Source: Tsukamurella pseudospumae
GTDB lineage: Bacteria; Actinomycetota; Actinomycetes; Mycobacteriales; Mycobacteriaceae
Reading direction: 5' to 3'
Length of the DNA stretch: 64,000 nt
Assembly: GCF_001575205.1 (NCBI RefSeq)
Contig: NZ_LSRE01000003.1
Span: forward strand, 38,699 to 102,698
The stretch's first letter is position 1. Each line of letters begins with the position of its first letter. The position numbers and the translations under genes were made by a program. Below the pieces are notes generated by a model. That model searched no databases. It was not told the origin of the DNA and saw only the letters and a list, made by a program, of their open reading frames with translations. Positions 19,590-28,406 of this stretch are shown here, piece by piece.

Positions 19590-20879
19590 ATGACATCGAC
19601 CGTCGCAGACGACGACATCGAGTTCGCCACCCGCGACCGGATCTCCGCGCTGCAGCTCGAGCGCATGCGGTCCACGCTCGCCCACGCCTACGAGAACGTC
19701 CCCCACTACCGCCGGGCCTTCGACGAGGCGGGCGTGCACCCGAGCGACCTCCACGAGCTCTCGGACCTCGCGAAGTTCCCGTTCACGACGAAGGCCGACC
19801 TGCGGGAGAACTACCCGTTCGGCATGTTCGCCGTACCACGCGAGCGGGTCTCGCGGATCCACGCCTCCTCCGGCACCACCGGCCGCCCCACCGTCGTGGG
19901 CTACACCGCCGACGACATCAGCATGTGGGCCGACGTGGTCGCGCGGTCGCTGCGCGCGGCCGGCGTCCGCGCGGGCGACCGGGTGCACGTCTCCTACGGC
20001 TACGGCCTGTTCACCGGGGGCCTCGGCGCGCACTACGGCGCGGAGCGGCTGGGCGCCACGGTGATCCCCATGTCGGGCGGGCAGACGGAGAAGCAGATCC
20101 AGCTGATCCAGGACTTCGAGCCCGACGCGATCATGGTCACGCCGAGCTACATGCTCACGATCGTCGACACCATGCTGGCCATGGGCGTCGATCCCCGCGC
20201 GACCTCCCTGCGCACGGGGATCTTCGGCGCCGAGCCGTGGACCGACCGGATGCGCACCGAGCTCGAGGAGGAGGTCGGCATCGACGCCGTCGACATCTAC
20301 GGCCTCTCCGAGGTGATCGGTCCCGGCGTCGCGATGGAGTGCGTGGAGACCAAGGACGGCCTGCACATCTGGGAGGACCACTTCTACCCCGAGGTCATCG
20401 ATCCGATGACGGGCGAGGTGCTCCCGGACGGCGAGCACGGCGAGCTGGTGTTCACCTCGCTCACCAAGCAGGCCACCCCGATCATCCGGTACCGCACGCG
20501 CGACCTCACCCGCCTGCTCCCCGGGACCGCCCGCACCATGCGGCGGATGGAGAAGGTCACCGGCCGCACCGACGACATGATGATCCTGCGCGGCGTCAAC
20601 GTCTTCCCCACCCAGATCGAGGAGCTGATCCTCGGCATCGACGGCCTCGCGCCCCAGTTCCAGTGCGTGCTGGACCGTCCCGAGCGCATGGACCGGCTCA
20701 CGGTCAAGGTCGAGAACCGGCACGACCGCCCCGTCGACGAGACCGCCGGCAGCACCCTGACCAAGATCATCAAGGACAAGATCGGCATCTCGGTCGACGT
20801 CGACGTGCTCCCTCCGGGCAGCATCGAGCGCACCGTCGGCAAGGCCCGCCGGCTGGTCGACAACCGCCCGAAGGACTGA
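19590..20879 (+). CDS. paaK: Phenylacetate-CoA ligase PaaK
   Basis: 429 residues, with AAGGAG 7 bases before the ATG. An adenylate-forming enzyme: the P-loop is SSGTTGRPTVVGYT, the A5 region is DIYGLSEVIGPGVAMEC, and the C-terminal RTDDMMILRGVNVFPTQIEE is the PaaK-type hinge. It activates phenylacetate with ATP and CoA, which is the entry step of the pathway and makes the PaaR effector. It is last in the operon, 50 bases after paaE, and converges on the S9 peptidase gene with 3 bases between stops. Confidence 0.95.
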   Translation: MTSTVADDDIEFATRDRISALQLERMRSTLAHAYENVPHYRRAFDEAGVHPSDLHELSDLAKFPFTTKADLRENYPFGMFAVPRERVSRIHASSGTTGRPTVVGYTADDISMWADVVARSLRAAGVRAGDRVHVSYGYGLFTGGLGAHYGAERLGATVIPMSGGQTEKQIQLIQDFEPDAIMVTPSYMLTIVDTMLAMGVDPRATSLRTGIFGAEPWTDRMRTELEEEVGIDAVDIYGLSEVIGPGVAMECVETKDGLHIWEDHFYPEVIDPMTGEVLPDGEHGELVFTSLTKQATPIIRYRTRDLTRLLPGTARTMRRMEKVTGRTDDMMILRGVNVFPTQIEELILGIDGLAPQFQCVLDRPERMDRLTVKVENRHDRPVDETAGSTLTKIIKDKIGISVDVDVLPPGSIERTVGKARRLVDNRPKD

Positions 20880-20882
20880 CGC

Positions 20883-22772
20883 TCAGGCCTGCTCGGCGCG
20901 CCCGCCGAGGTGCTCGGCGAGGAACCGCTCGGTGGCACGGAACATGTCGATCGTGTTCTCCGGGTTGACGAAGCCGTGCCCCTCGTCGGCCTTGATCATG
21001 TACTCGACCTCCACACCGCGGGCCCGCAGGGCCTCCACGAGGTTGTCGGACTCGGCCTGCACCACGCGCGGATCGTTGGCGCCCTGCACCACGAGCAGCG
21101 GAGTGCGGATCTTCTCGACGCGGGTGATCGGTGACCGGGCGAGCATGTCGGCCAACTGATCCGGGTCCGACGGGTCGCCGGCGTATCGGATCCAGTTGTT
21201 GGCCAGGTAGGGCCGCGCGATCTCCGGCAGCGTCGCCATGAAGTTCGGCAGGCTCGAGATGCCCACGTAGTCGATCGCCGCGGCGAACTTCTCCGGGGTG
21301 AAGGTGACGCCGACCAGCGCCGCGTACCCGCCGTAGGAGCCGCCGAAGATCCCCAGCCGCCGCGGGTCCGCGATGCCCTCCGCCACGGCCCAGTCCACGG
21401 CGTCGATGAGGTCGTCGTGCATGGCGCCGGCCAGCTCGCCGATGCCGGCCTGCATGTGGGCCTTGCCGTAACCGGTGGAACCGCGGAAGTTCACCTGCAG
21501 CACCGCGTACCCGCGGTTCGCGAGCAGCTGGACCTCGCCGTGATAGCCCCAGGTGTCGCGGAACCACGGCCCGCCGTGCACAAGCAGCACCAGCGGCAGA
21601 CCCTCGGCCGGCTCGCCCACCGGCAGGGTGAGATACGAGGGCAGTTCCCGCCCGTCGCGCGCGGTCATCGCGACCGGCGCCATCGGAGCGAGCTGCGCCG
21701 GGTCCAGGTGCGGAAAGGGCCGGAAGAGCAGCCGCGACTCGCCCGTGCGATGGTCGTAGAGGTAGGTGACGCCGGGGTCGCGGTCGTGGACGAAGGACAC
21801 CACCCAGCGGTTCCCGTCCAGGTCGGACGAGAGCGCGCCGAGGTCACCGTCGGACAAGGCGCGCAGGGCATCGAGCACCTCCCCGAACCGCGCGTCCAGA
21901 GCCCGGATCTCCTGGCGCTCACCGAGGTACCGGACACCGAGCAACGCGCCGGTGCGCGGGTCGACGATGAGCGGCTGCGGCATCGTCGGGGCGACGAGGC
22001 CGGTGGTGTCGAGGTCGAGGACGTCGTGCGCGTCGACCTCGGTCTCCTCGCCGGTGGCCCCGTCGAGGTGCACGACCCGCGTGCGGTCGGTGCCCCGGTT
22101 CGAGCCCAGCCACAGGCCTCCGTCGGGCGACGGGACGATCGGGAAGACGCCCAGCGGGTAGTCGATGCCGTCGAACGCGGCGATCGGGAGCAGCGCGCGA
22201 GCCGCGGAATCCCAGCGGCAGATCGCGATCGCGCCGGTGGCGTCCTGCGTGGACGCGAACAGCGTGCCGTCGGCGCCGTACACCCAGCCGGCCACGTTGC
22301 CGGGGTTGCGCTCGATCTCCGTGAGCCCGCCGGTGGCGATGTCGAGCTCGAAGACGTCGAACTCGTCGACCCTGCGCGGGTTCATGGAGACGATCGCGAT
22401 CCCGGGCCGCGCGATCGGCAGGTCCATGAGAAACGCGGTCGCGCCGTCGAAGGGCGTGAGGTCGACGGCGGGCGCGTCCGGGTCGTCGAGGTCGGCGCGG
22501 AAGACGTGCCACCGCTCGTCGCCGCCGTTGTCCTGCAGGTAGATCAGCCAGCGCGGATCGGTGGTCCAGGAGAACATCTGGACACTGCGGGTGGCGTCCG
22601 CGGTGACGGCACGGGCGGGCACGGCGTCGTCGAGGCCCTCGACCCACACGTTCAGCCGCCCGTTCGACGGTGCCAGGAAGGCGATCCGGGACCCGTCGGG
22701 CGAGATCTTCGCTCCCGCTCGGACGGGCGAGTCGAAGAACTCCTCGACGGTGATGATGCTCGGCAACGGCAC
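20883..22772 (-). CDS. S9 family peptidase (prolyl oligopeptidase / acylaminoacyl-peptidase type)
   Basis: 629 residues from a GTG at 22770-22772 with GAAGGAG 5 bases upstream; the frame is open 14 codons further but without a ribosome site. The N-terminal ~380 residues are beta-propeller-like repeats (SPDGSRIAFLAPSNGRLNVW). The C-terminal alpha/beta-hydrolase domain has HGGPW, nucleophile Ser479 in GGSYGGYAAL, Asp567 in GANDPRV and His599 in DEGHGF. There is no signal peptide, so it is probably cytoplasmic and trims short peptides. It follows the lipase gene on the same strand, 86 bases apart with a hairpin between. Confidence 0.9.
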   Translation of the reverse strand: MPLPSIITVEEFFDSPVRAGAKISPDGSRIAFLAPSNGRLNVWVEGLDDAVPARAVTADATRSVQMFSWTTDPRWLIYLQDNGGDERWHVFRADLDDPDAPAVDLTPFDGATAFLMDLPIARPGIAIVSMNPRRVDEFDVFELDIATGGLTEIERNPGNVAGWVYGADGTLFASTQDATGAIAICRWDSAARALLPIAAFDGIDYPLGVFPIVPSPDGGLWLGSNRGTDRTRVVHLDGATGEETEVDAHDVLDLDTTGLVAPTMPQPLIVDPRTGALLGVRYLGERQEIRALDARFGEVLDALRALSDGDLGALSSDLDGNRWVVSFVHDRDPGVTYLYDHRTGESRLLFRPFPHLDPAQLAPMAPVAMTARDGRELPSYLTLPVGEPAEGLPLVLLVHGGPWFRDTWGYHGEVQLLANRGYAVLQVNFRGSTGYGKAHMQAGIGELAGAMHDDLIDAVDWAVAEGIADPRRLGIFGGSYGGYAALVGVTFTPEKFAAAIDYVGISSLPNFMATLPEIARPYLANNWIRYAGDPSDPDQLADMLARSPITRVEKIRTPLLVVQGANDPRVVQAESDNLVEALRARGVEVEYMIKADEGHGFVNPENTIDMFRATERFLAEHLGGRAEQA

Positions 22773-22809
22773 GGCGTCTCCTTCTGTCGGTGGTGTGCCT
22801 CCAGTGGAA

Positions 22810-22830
22810 ACCATGCCGTCGCGGCATGGT
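22810..22830. promoter_or_regulatory. Hairpin between lipase and S9 peptidase genes
   Basis: ACCATGCCG and CGGCATGGT pair perfectly (9 bases) around a 3-base loop. It is downstream of the lipase stop and 38 bases upstream of the S9 start, both on the minus strand. It could end lipase transcription or serve as an operator for the peptidase gene. Confidence 0.45.
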
Positions 22831-22858
22831 CAAGCGGCGCCGCGACGCGCGCCGCGGT

Positions 22859-24043
22859 TCAGGAGAGGATACGCGCCAGGAACGGGGTCGAGTCCTTCAT
22901 GGACTCGAGGACCGCGCCGCTGTGATCGGCGTCCGGGTACTGGTGCAGTTCGACCGCGGTACCGCTCTTCTTCAGCGCCGCCGCCAGGGCGATCGAGGAC
23001 TGGACGGGGACGTCCGTGTCCTTGAGCCCGACCCCCAGGAACACCGGTCGGTCGTATCCCGACGTAGGTGTTCCCATGTAGCGGTCGAGTGCCTCGCCGG
23101 CGCCGGGAACGGTACTGACCTTGGCACTGACGAAGTCCGTCGGCTTCAGTCCCTTCAGGGTCGCGCTGAGCTGTTCGTAGCACTGCACCTCGGCCTTCTC
23201 GGCGGCCTGCTTGCCACGCGGGGTGAGCACCGAGTCGAAGTCCACGCCGGGATTCGCCTCGCGGACGCCCGCGAGAATGTAGGCGGTGTAGGCGGTGGCC
23301 GCGGAGCTGAGCCCGCCGGGCAGGCTCGTGGTGGGTCCGACGTTCTTGACGACGTCCTCGATCCGGAACGGGGTCCCTGTGGCGACGACGCCGCGGTAGT
23401 CCAGCCCGCTGCCGGCGCTGAACTCGCTCGCCCACCGCGCGCTGTTGACGGCTGCGCCCCCGCCCTGCGACTGCCCGACGATGGCCCACTTCTTCGACAG
23501 GTTCAGCGACCGGTCCGTGTGCGCGGCGACCACGGAATCGACGACGCTGTGCGCGGTCGACACACTGTTGAGGTAGCTCATCAGCCCGGGTGTGCCGAGC
23601 CCCGCGTAGTCGGAGGCGACGATCGCGTAGCCCTGCGACAGCCAGTGCCCGAGGTACTGCCGGTCCCGGGCCGATCGGGGGTTCGCCGAGGGCGCGCAGG
23701 TATCGCCCAGGCCGACGGTGCCGTGGGCCCACGCGATCACGGGCCAGCCGCCCGCCGGGGCGGTCCCCTTCGGCAGGAAGACGGCACCCGTGCTCGTCGC
23801 CGGCTTGTCGTGCTGATCCGTCGTCGAATAGAGCACCCGCTTGGCGGTCCCGGCTCCGGGCAGGGACAGCGCCGGGTCGAGCGGGACCGACCGGATCTGC
23901 ACGCCGCCCTTCGCCGGCACGGGGCCGGCGTACTTCGCGGCGTCGAGGCCGGACCAGTCCGGTGCGGCGACGGCGGGCGCCGCGACGAGTCCGGTTCCCA
24001 GCAGAGCAGTGATTCCGGCGAGCGCGAACCGCGTGATCCTCAT
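22859..24043 (-). CDS. Secreted lipase family protein (LIP type)
   Basis: 394 residues from an ATG at 24041-24043; a longer open frame lies upstream, but only this start yields a clean signal peptide (MRITRFALAGITALLGTGLV, then AAPAVAA, cleavage near residue 27). The mature protein resembles the LIP family of secretory lipases (triacylglycerol lipases of actinobacteria and Candida): AWAHGTVG, ASDYAGLGTPG, nucleophile Ser192 in GQSQGGG, and a likely Asp/His pair in GLKDTDVP and DADHSGA. It should hydrolyse extracellular lipid esters. Expression control is not evident; it may be cotranscribed with the S9 peptidase. Confidence 0.88.
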   Translation of the reverse strand: MRITRFALAGITALLGTGLVAAPAVAAPDWSGLDAAKYAGPVPAKGGVQIRSVPLDPALSLPGAGTAKRVLYSTTDQHDKPATSTGAVFLPKGTAPAGGWPVIAWAHGTVGLGDTCAPSANPRSARDRQYLGHWLSQGYAIVASDYAGLGTPGLMSYLNSVSTAHSVVDSVVAAHTDRSLNLSKKWAIVGQSQGGGAAVNSARWASEFSAGSGLDYRGVVATGTPFRIEDVVKNVGPTTSLPGGLSSAATAYTAYILAGVREANPGVDFDSVLTPRGKQAAEKAEVQCYEQLSATLKGLKPTDFVSAKVSTVPGAGEALDRYMGTPTSGYDRPVFLGVGLKDTDVPVQSSIALAAALKKSGTAVELHQYPDADHSGAVLESMKDSTPFLARILS

Positions 24044-24102
24044 GCCACGGACTCTATCCCCGGCTCGCGCGCCGCACCGGGCGACCGCGCACGGAACCGG
24101 GA

Positions 24103-24762
24103 TCAGCTCACTGCGTATCGCTGCCGCGGTCGGCCGGTGGCGCCGTACTGCAGCGCCATCGTCAGCGTGCCGTCCCGCACCAGATCGGCGAGGTAGCGGC
24201 GCGCGGTCGCGGGTGAGATCCCCACCTGTCCTGCGATGTCGTCGGCCAGCAGTGGCCCCGACGCCGCCCGCAACGCCTCGACGATGCGCCGCTCGGTGAC
24301 CGAGCCGCCGTCGTCGCGGCGCGGCGCCGGGCGGTCGCTGCGCAACACCGAGGCGGCTGCGTCGACCTGGTCCTGGGTGACCTCGGCACCGTCGAGGATC
24401 CGCCGGTAGGCCGTGTACGCGCCGAGCCGTCGCGCGAGCTCCGTCGCCGGGAAGGGCTTGATGAGGTACTGCAGTGCGCCCGCCGCGAAGCCCGCACGCA
24501 CGCTGGCCGCATCGTCGGCGGCACCGAGGATGAAGGCGTCGCACCGCATCTCGCGCACCAGGTCGATGCCCGAGCCGTCGGGGAGGTAGACGTCGACGAG
24601 CGCCAGGTCGATCCGCTCGCGCTCCAGGGTCGCGCGCGCCTCCGACAGCGTCCGCGCGGAGCCCACCGTGGCGAGCCCGACCATGGTGTCCACGATCTTG
24701 GCGTGCAGTGCGGCCACCCGGAAGTCGTCGTCCACCACCAGGATCCGGATGTCACGTGGCAT
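24103..24762 (-). CDS. citB: CitB/DcuR-type response regulator
   Basis: 219 residues; the ATG at 24760-24762 overlaps the kinase stop by 11 bases. The receiver domain starts ILVVDDDFRVAALH and has phospho-acceptor Asp57 in LVDVYLPDGSG and the conserved Lys in LIKPFPATEL. The C-terminal domain is a helix-turn-helix of the DcuR/CitB class (VGISPATARRYLADLV). It is paired with the sensor kinase and with a CitMHS transporter in one minus-strand operon, so it most likely activates citrate uptake, as CitAB does in Corynebacterium. The symbol is given by analogy. Confidence 0.85.
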   Translation of the reverse strand: MPRDIRILVVDDDFRVAALHAKIVDTMVGLATVGSARTLSEARATLERERIDLALVDVYLPDGSGIDLVREMRCDAFILGAADDAASVRAGFAAGALQYLIKPFPATELARRLGAYTAYRRILDGAEVTQDQVDAAASVLRSDRPAPRRDDGGSVTERRIVEALRAASGPLLADDIAGQVGISPATARRYLADLVRDGTLTMALQYGATGRPRQRYAVS

Positions 24763-26386
24763 CGTCGAGCACCCCCTGCGGCAGCGTGGCCATGACGGTG
24801 GTCGGCTCGTCCGCGCCGGGGCCGCCGCGCTCGACGACGGTGACCTCTCCCCCGTGCCCGCGGGCCACCTGCCGCGCGATGACGAGGCCGAGGCCGCGGC
24901 CGCCGGGCACCGTCGGATCGGTGCGGGTGCTGACGCCCTCGACGAAGGGATCTTCGACCGTGAACCCCGGACCGCTGTCGGTGACGATGATCGCGAGATC
25001 GTCTCCGTCGCGCAGGACGTCGATCTCGACCTCCCGGGGCTCGTCCCCGTCGGCGGCGGCGTCGATGGCGTTGTCGAGGAGGTTGCCCACCAGGGTGGTG
25101 GTGTCCACGGGGTGCGTGAGGACGCCGACCAGCGCGGTGTCGGCACCGACGCGCAGCACGACGCCCCGCTCGCGGGCGCGCGCCGCCTTCGCCGACACGA
25201 AGGCCTTCAGGTGCGGCTCATCGAGACTGTCCAGCCCGGAGACGGGCAGGACGCCCGCGCGGCCGGCGATCTCGTCGAGGTAGGCGATGGCCTCGTCGGT
25301 GCGGCCGTCGCGGAGCAGGCCCGCGACGACGTGCACCCGGTTGGCCGACTCGTGCCGCTGCGCGCGCAGCGCCGAGCTCATCGCCTGCACCGAGTCGAGC
25401 TCGCGGGTGAGCGCCTCGACATCGGTGCGGTCGACGGCGGTGAGCACCGTGCCGAGGTCCGTCTCGCCACGGTGCACGCGGCGCGAGGCGACGAGGACGA
25501 CCCGCTCGTTCACGGCGGCGGCGACCGGTGTCTCGGTGGGCGTCGCCACGACCCCCGAGACCCGTTCCGTCAGGCCCAGATCCGCCAGCGGCGTGCCCGC
25601 CTCCGCGGTCACGCCGAGCAGCTCGCGGGCACGGTCGTTGATCACCCGGACGATCCCCTTCGCGTCGATGGCGATGACGCCCTCCGAGCCCGAGTGCAGG
25701 ACGGCGTTCTGCTCCCGGATCAGCTCGGCCATCTCCTCCGGCTCGAGCCCCAGCGTCAGGCGGCGCCACCGTCGGGCCAACAGACCGGAACCGACGATCC
25801 CGACGGCGAGCGCGAGGGCCGCGAGGCCCGCCAGCAGGAGCAGCGTGCGCCGCGCGGCCTCGGCCACCGTCTCGGTGGAGATACCCACGCTGACCAGGCC
25901 CACCACCGTCCCGTCGGGACCGAGGACCGGAGCCTTGGCACGGACGGAGTCGCCGAGGGTTCCGCGTTGCTGGGTGAGCTCGACATCGCCGCCGAGCGCC
26001 GTCGACGGATCGGTGCTCAGCGGCGCGCCCAACTGGGACGGGTCGGGGTGGGCGATCCGGTAGCCGGCGTCGTCGGCGATGACCACGAACAGCACCCCCG
26101 TGCGCTGGGTGATCGCGACCGCCTGGCGTTGCAGCGGAGCGGCGGCGAGCTCCTCCTGCGTGGCCGGACGGCCCGCGCGCCGCGCCGCGGACTGGGCTGC
26201 GGCGCCGGCACGGACATCGGTGTCGGAGGCGACCGTCTCCGCGATCGCCTCCGCCCGGTGCCCGTACTCGGTGCGGGTGTCGGCGTCCACGCGGTGCACC
26301 ACGATGCCGAATCCGGCTGCCAGGCTGACGATGATGATCACCACCTGGAGCAGGAGGATCTGCGTCCGCAGCCGGATCCTGGGCAT
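24752..26386 (-). CDS. citA: CitA/DcuS-type sensor histidine kinase
   Basis: 544 residues. Membrane helix 1 is TQILLLQVVIIIVSLAAGF. A periplasmic PASp-like sensor of about 130 residues follows, then helix 2 (about 185-208), a cytoplasmic PAS domain, and the kinase core. The phospho-acceptor His345 sits in LRAQRHESANRVHV, the CitA-type dimer motif. ATP-binding boxes are LLDNAIDAA (N), DSGPGF (G1) and GRGLGLVI (G2). It likely senses citrate or another di- or tricarboxylate outside the cell. It starts 28 bases after the transporter stop and overlaps the regulator gene. Confidence 0.88.
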   Translation of the reverse strand: MPRIRLRTQILLLQVVIIIVSLAAGFGIVVHRVDADTRTEYGHRAEAIAETVASDTDVRAGAAAQSAARRAGRPATQEELAAAPLQRQAVAITQRTGVLFVVIADDAGYRIAHPDPSQLGAPLSTDPSTALGGDVELTQQRGTLGDSVRAKAPVLGPDGTVVGLVSVGISTETVAEAARRTLLLLAGLAALALAVGIVGSGLLARRWRRLTLGLEPEEMAELIREQNAVLHSGSEGVIAIDAKGIVRVINDRARELLGVTAEAGTPLADLGLTERVSGVVATPTETPVAAAVNERVVLVASRRVHRGETDLGTVLTAVDRTDVEALTRELDSVQAMSSALRAQRHESANRVHVVAGLLRDGRTDEAIAYLDEIAGRAGVLPVSGLDSLDEPHLKAFVSAKAARARERGVVLRVGADTALVGVLTHPVDTTTLVGNLLDNAIDAAADGDEPREVEIDVLRDGDDLAIIVTDSGPGFTVEDPFVEGVSTRTDPTVPGGRGLGLVIARQVARGHGGEVTVVERGGPGADEPTTVMATLPQGVLDDAT

Positions 26387-26414
26387 CGCCTCAGCCTAGT
26401 CATCCGATCCGCGC

Positions 26415-27791
26415 TCAGAAGGGGATCTGACCGAGGAGGACGCCGACCACGAGCATGACGATCGACACGACGACGGCGCGCCACAGCACCTTCTTGTGGT
26501 GATCGGCCAGGCCGACACCCGCCAGCGCGACGAGGAGCAGGATGGCCGGGACCAGGGGGCTCTGCATGTGGAAGGGCTGTCCCGTGATCGAGGCGCGAGC
26601 CATCTCGGCGGCGCTGATCCCGTAGTGGCCCGCCGTCTCCGAGAGCACCGGCAGGATGCCGAAGTAGAAGGCGTCGTTGGACATCAGGAAGGTGAACGGG
26701 ATCGAGAGGATGCCGGTGATGACGGCCAGGTGCGGCCCCATCGACGCGGGGATGATGCCCGTGACCCAGGCGGCCACCGACTCGACCATGCCGGTGCCCT
26801 TGAAGACGCCCGTCAGAACCGCTGCGGCGAAGACCATTCCGACCACCGAAACGATCGACTTCGAGTGCCGCGTGATGGCCTCCTGCTGCTCCGCCACCTT
26901 GGGGAAGTTCACGGCCAGCGCGATCGCGGCGGCGATCATGAACAGCACCGGGATCGGCAGCAGGTCCAGCGTGAGAACCGCGAGCAGCGCGATGGTGATC
27001 GCGGCGTTGAACCACAGGAGCTTCGGGTTGCCGTGCACGCCGAGGGCCGCGGTCAGCGCACCGTCCTTGGTGCCCGACGAATCCTCGTCGGTCCCACCGG
27101 TCCCCGCATCGCCACCGATGGTGCCGCCCCCACCCCCGGAGCCCACACCGGAGAGGACGCGATCGCGGATCACGATGCTGCCGATCCGCTTGCGCTCCAT
27201 GAGCCCGAGGTGCCAGGCGAAGGCGAGGACCACGACCATACCGGCGATGAGCGACGGGATCATCGGCACGAACACCTCGGACGGCGAGATCTTCAGCGCG
27301 GCGGCGGCGCGGGCGGTGGGGCCGCCCCAGGGCAGGATGTTCATCGTGCCGTTCGCCAGTCCCGCCACCACCGTGAGCACGACGGGGCTGACGCCGAGCT
27401 TGAGGTACAGCGGGAGCAGCGCGGTCGTGGTGACGATGAAGGTCGTGGAGCCGTCACCGTCGAGCGAGACGACCGCGGCCAGGACACCCGTGCCGAGCAC
27501 GAGCTTGGCCGGGTCCTCGCCGACGACGCGGACGACCGCGCGGATGACCGGGTCGAACAGGCCGACGTCGATCATCACCCCGAAGAAGATGATCGCGAAG
27601 AACAGCATCGCCGCGGTGGGTGCGAGGTCCTTGATGCCGTCGGTGATCATCTTGCCGATGCCGGTGCCCGCGCCGGCGAGCAGGCCGAAGACCACCGGGA
27701 CGGCGATCAGCGCGACGATGGGCGTCGCGCGGCGGGTCATGATGACGACCATGAACGCCGCGACCATGGTCAGTCCCAGGACTGTCAACAT
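26415..27791 (-). CDS. CitMHS family metal-citrate:proton symporter
   Basis: 458 residues from an ATG with GAGGAGA upstream; the longer frame to 27854 lacks a site. About 12 hydrophobic segments, a cytoplasmic Gly-rich loop of about 40 residues in the middle, and SLDGDGSTTFIVTTTALLPLY near the first half, typical of CitMHS. The family takes up citrate complexed with Mg, Ca or other metals together with protons. First gene of the operon with the CitAB-type two-component system, which probably controls it. Iron-citrate is a possible cargo in an organism with several iron boxes, but no iron box lies upstream here. Confidence 0.88.
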   Translation of the reverse strand: MLTVLGLTMVAAFMVVIMTRRATPIVALIAVPVVFGLLAGAGTGIGKMITDGIKDLAPTAAMLFFAIIFFGVMIDVGLFDPVIRAVVRVVGEDPAKLVLGTGVLAAVVSLDGDGSTTFIVTTTALLPLYLKLGVSPVVLTVVAGLANGTMNILPWGGPTARAAAALKISPSEVFVPMIPSLIAGMVVVLAFAWHLGLMERKRIGSIVIRDRVLSGVGSGGGGGTIGGDAGTGGTDEDSSGTKDGALTAALGVHGNPKLLWFNAAITIALLAVLTLDLLPIPVLFMIAAAIALAVNFPKVAEQQEAITRHSKSIVSVVGMVFAAAVLTGVFKGTGMVESVAAWVTGIIPASMGPHLAVITGILSIPFTFLMSNDAFYFGILPVLSETAGHYGISAAEMARASITGQPFHMQSPLVPAILLLVALAGVGLADHHKKVLWRAVVVSIVMLVVGVLLGQIPF

Positions 27792-27935
27792 GGGATTCTC
27801 CTCGTGAGTGAGTGATCGGGGTAACACGAGGAGCATGGACGTGATGGGCTTCACAGCGCGCTCTTGTGCGTGTTAGTCGCACTTCTGCGCGTTTCGCGCG
27901 GCGACTCCCGAGCACCCCGACCTACCCTGGGTCCC

Positions 27936-28406
27936 GTGCACTTCACGGAGTTCCACGTCCGCCTCGCCGCCTACGGACTCGCGGTGAACACTGCCGACGA
28001 GGTCCTCGTGACCTGGTTCAACGGAAGCACCGGCGCACCGGCCTGCTGGACGATGCCGGGCGGCGGCGTCGAGTTCGACGAGAACTGTTCCGACGCGGTG
28101 ATCCGGGAGTTCTTCGAGGAGACCGGGTATCACGTGACGCCCGGCCCGATACTCGGCGAGCACCACACGACCTTCCCCGCCACCGCCGACCGGGCCCCGG
28201 TGCGCTCGCAGCGGTTCCTCTTCGCCGTCACCGTCGAATCGGGCGTTCTCGGCACCACCGAGGTCGGCGGGACGACCGAGTTCGCGCGGTGGGTGCCGCG
28301 ACCGGAACTCCGGTCACTCACGCCTCGCGCGGACATCGTCGACGTGGCCGCGGACGCCCTCGATCGTCCGGCACGCGGCGACGGTCAGCCGAACGTGAAC
28401 GAGTAG
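27936..28406 (+). CDS. Nudix hydrolase
   Basis: 156 residues from a GTG at 27936; a longer frame from 27864 is possible, but conserved sequence begins here. The Nudix box is complete: GGVEFDE, seven residues, then REFFEETGY, fitting Gx5Ex7REUxEExGU. It should cleave a nucleoside diphosphate linked to another group, using Mg; the exact substrate (dNTP clean-up or ADP-ribose type) cannot be told. It is divergent from the citrate transporter and its 3' end overlaps the 3' end of dipZ by 22 bases. Confidence 0.85.
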   Translation: MHFTEFHVRLAAYGLAVNTADEVLVTWFNGSTGAPACWTMPGGGVEFDENCSDAVIREFFEETGYHVTPGPILGEHHTTFPATADRAPVRSQRFLFAVTVESGVLGTTEVGGTTEFARWVPRPELRSLTPRADIVDVAADALDRPARGDGQPNVNE

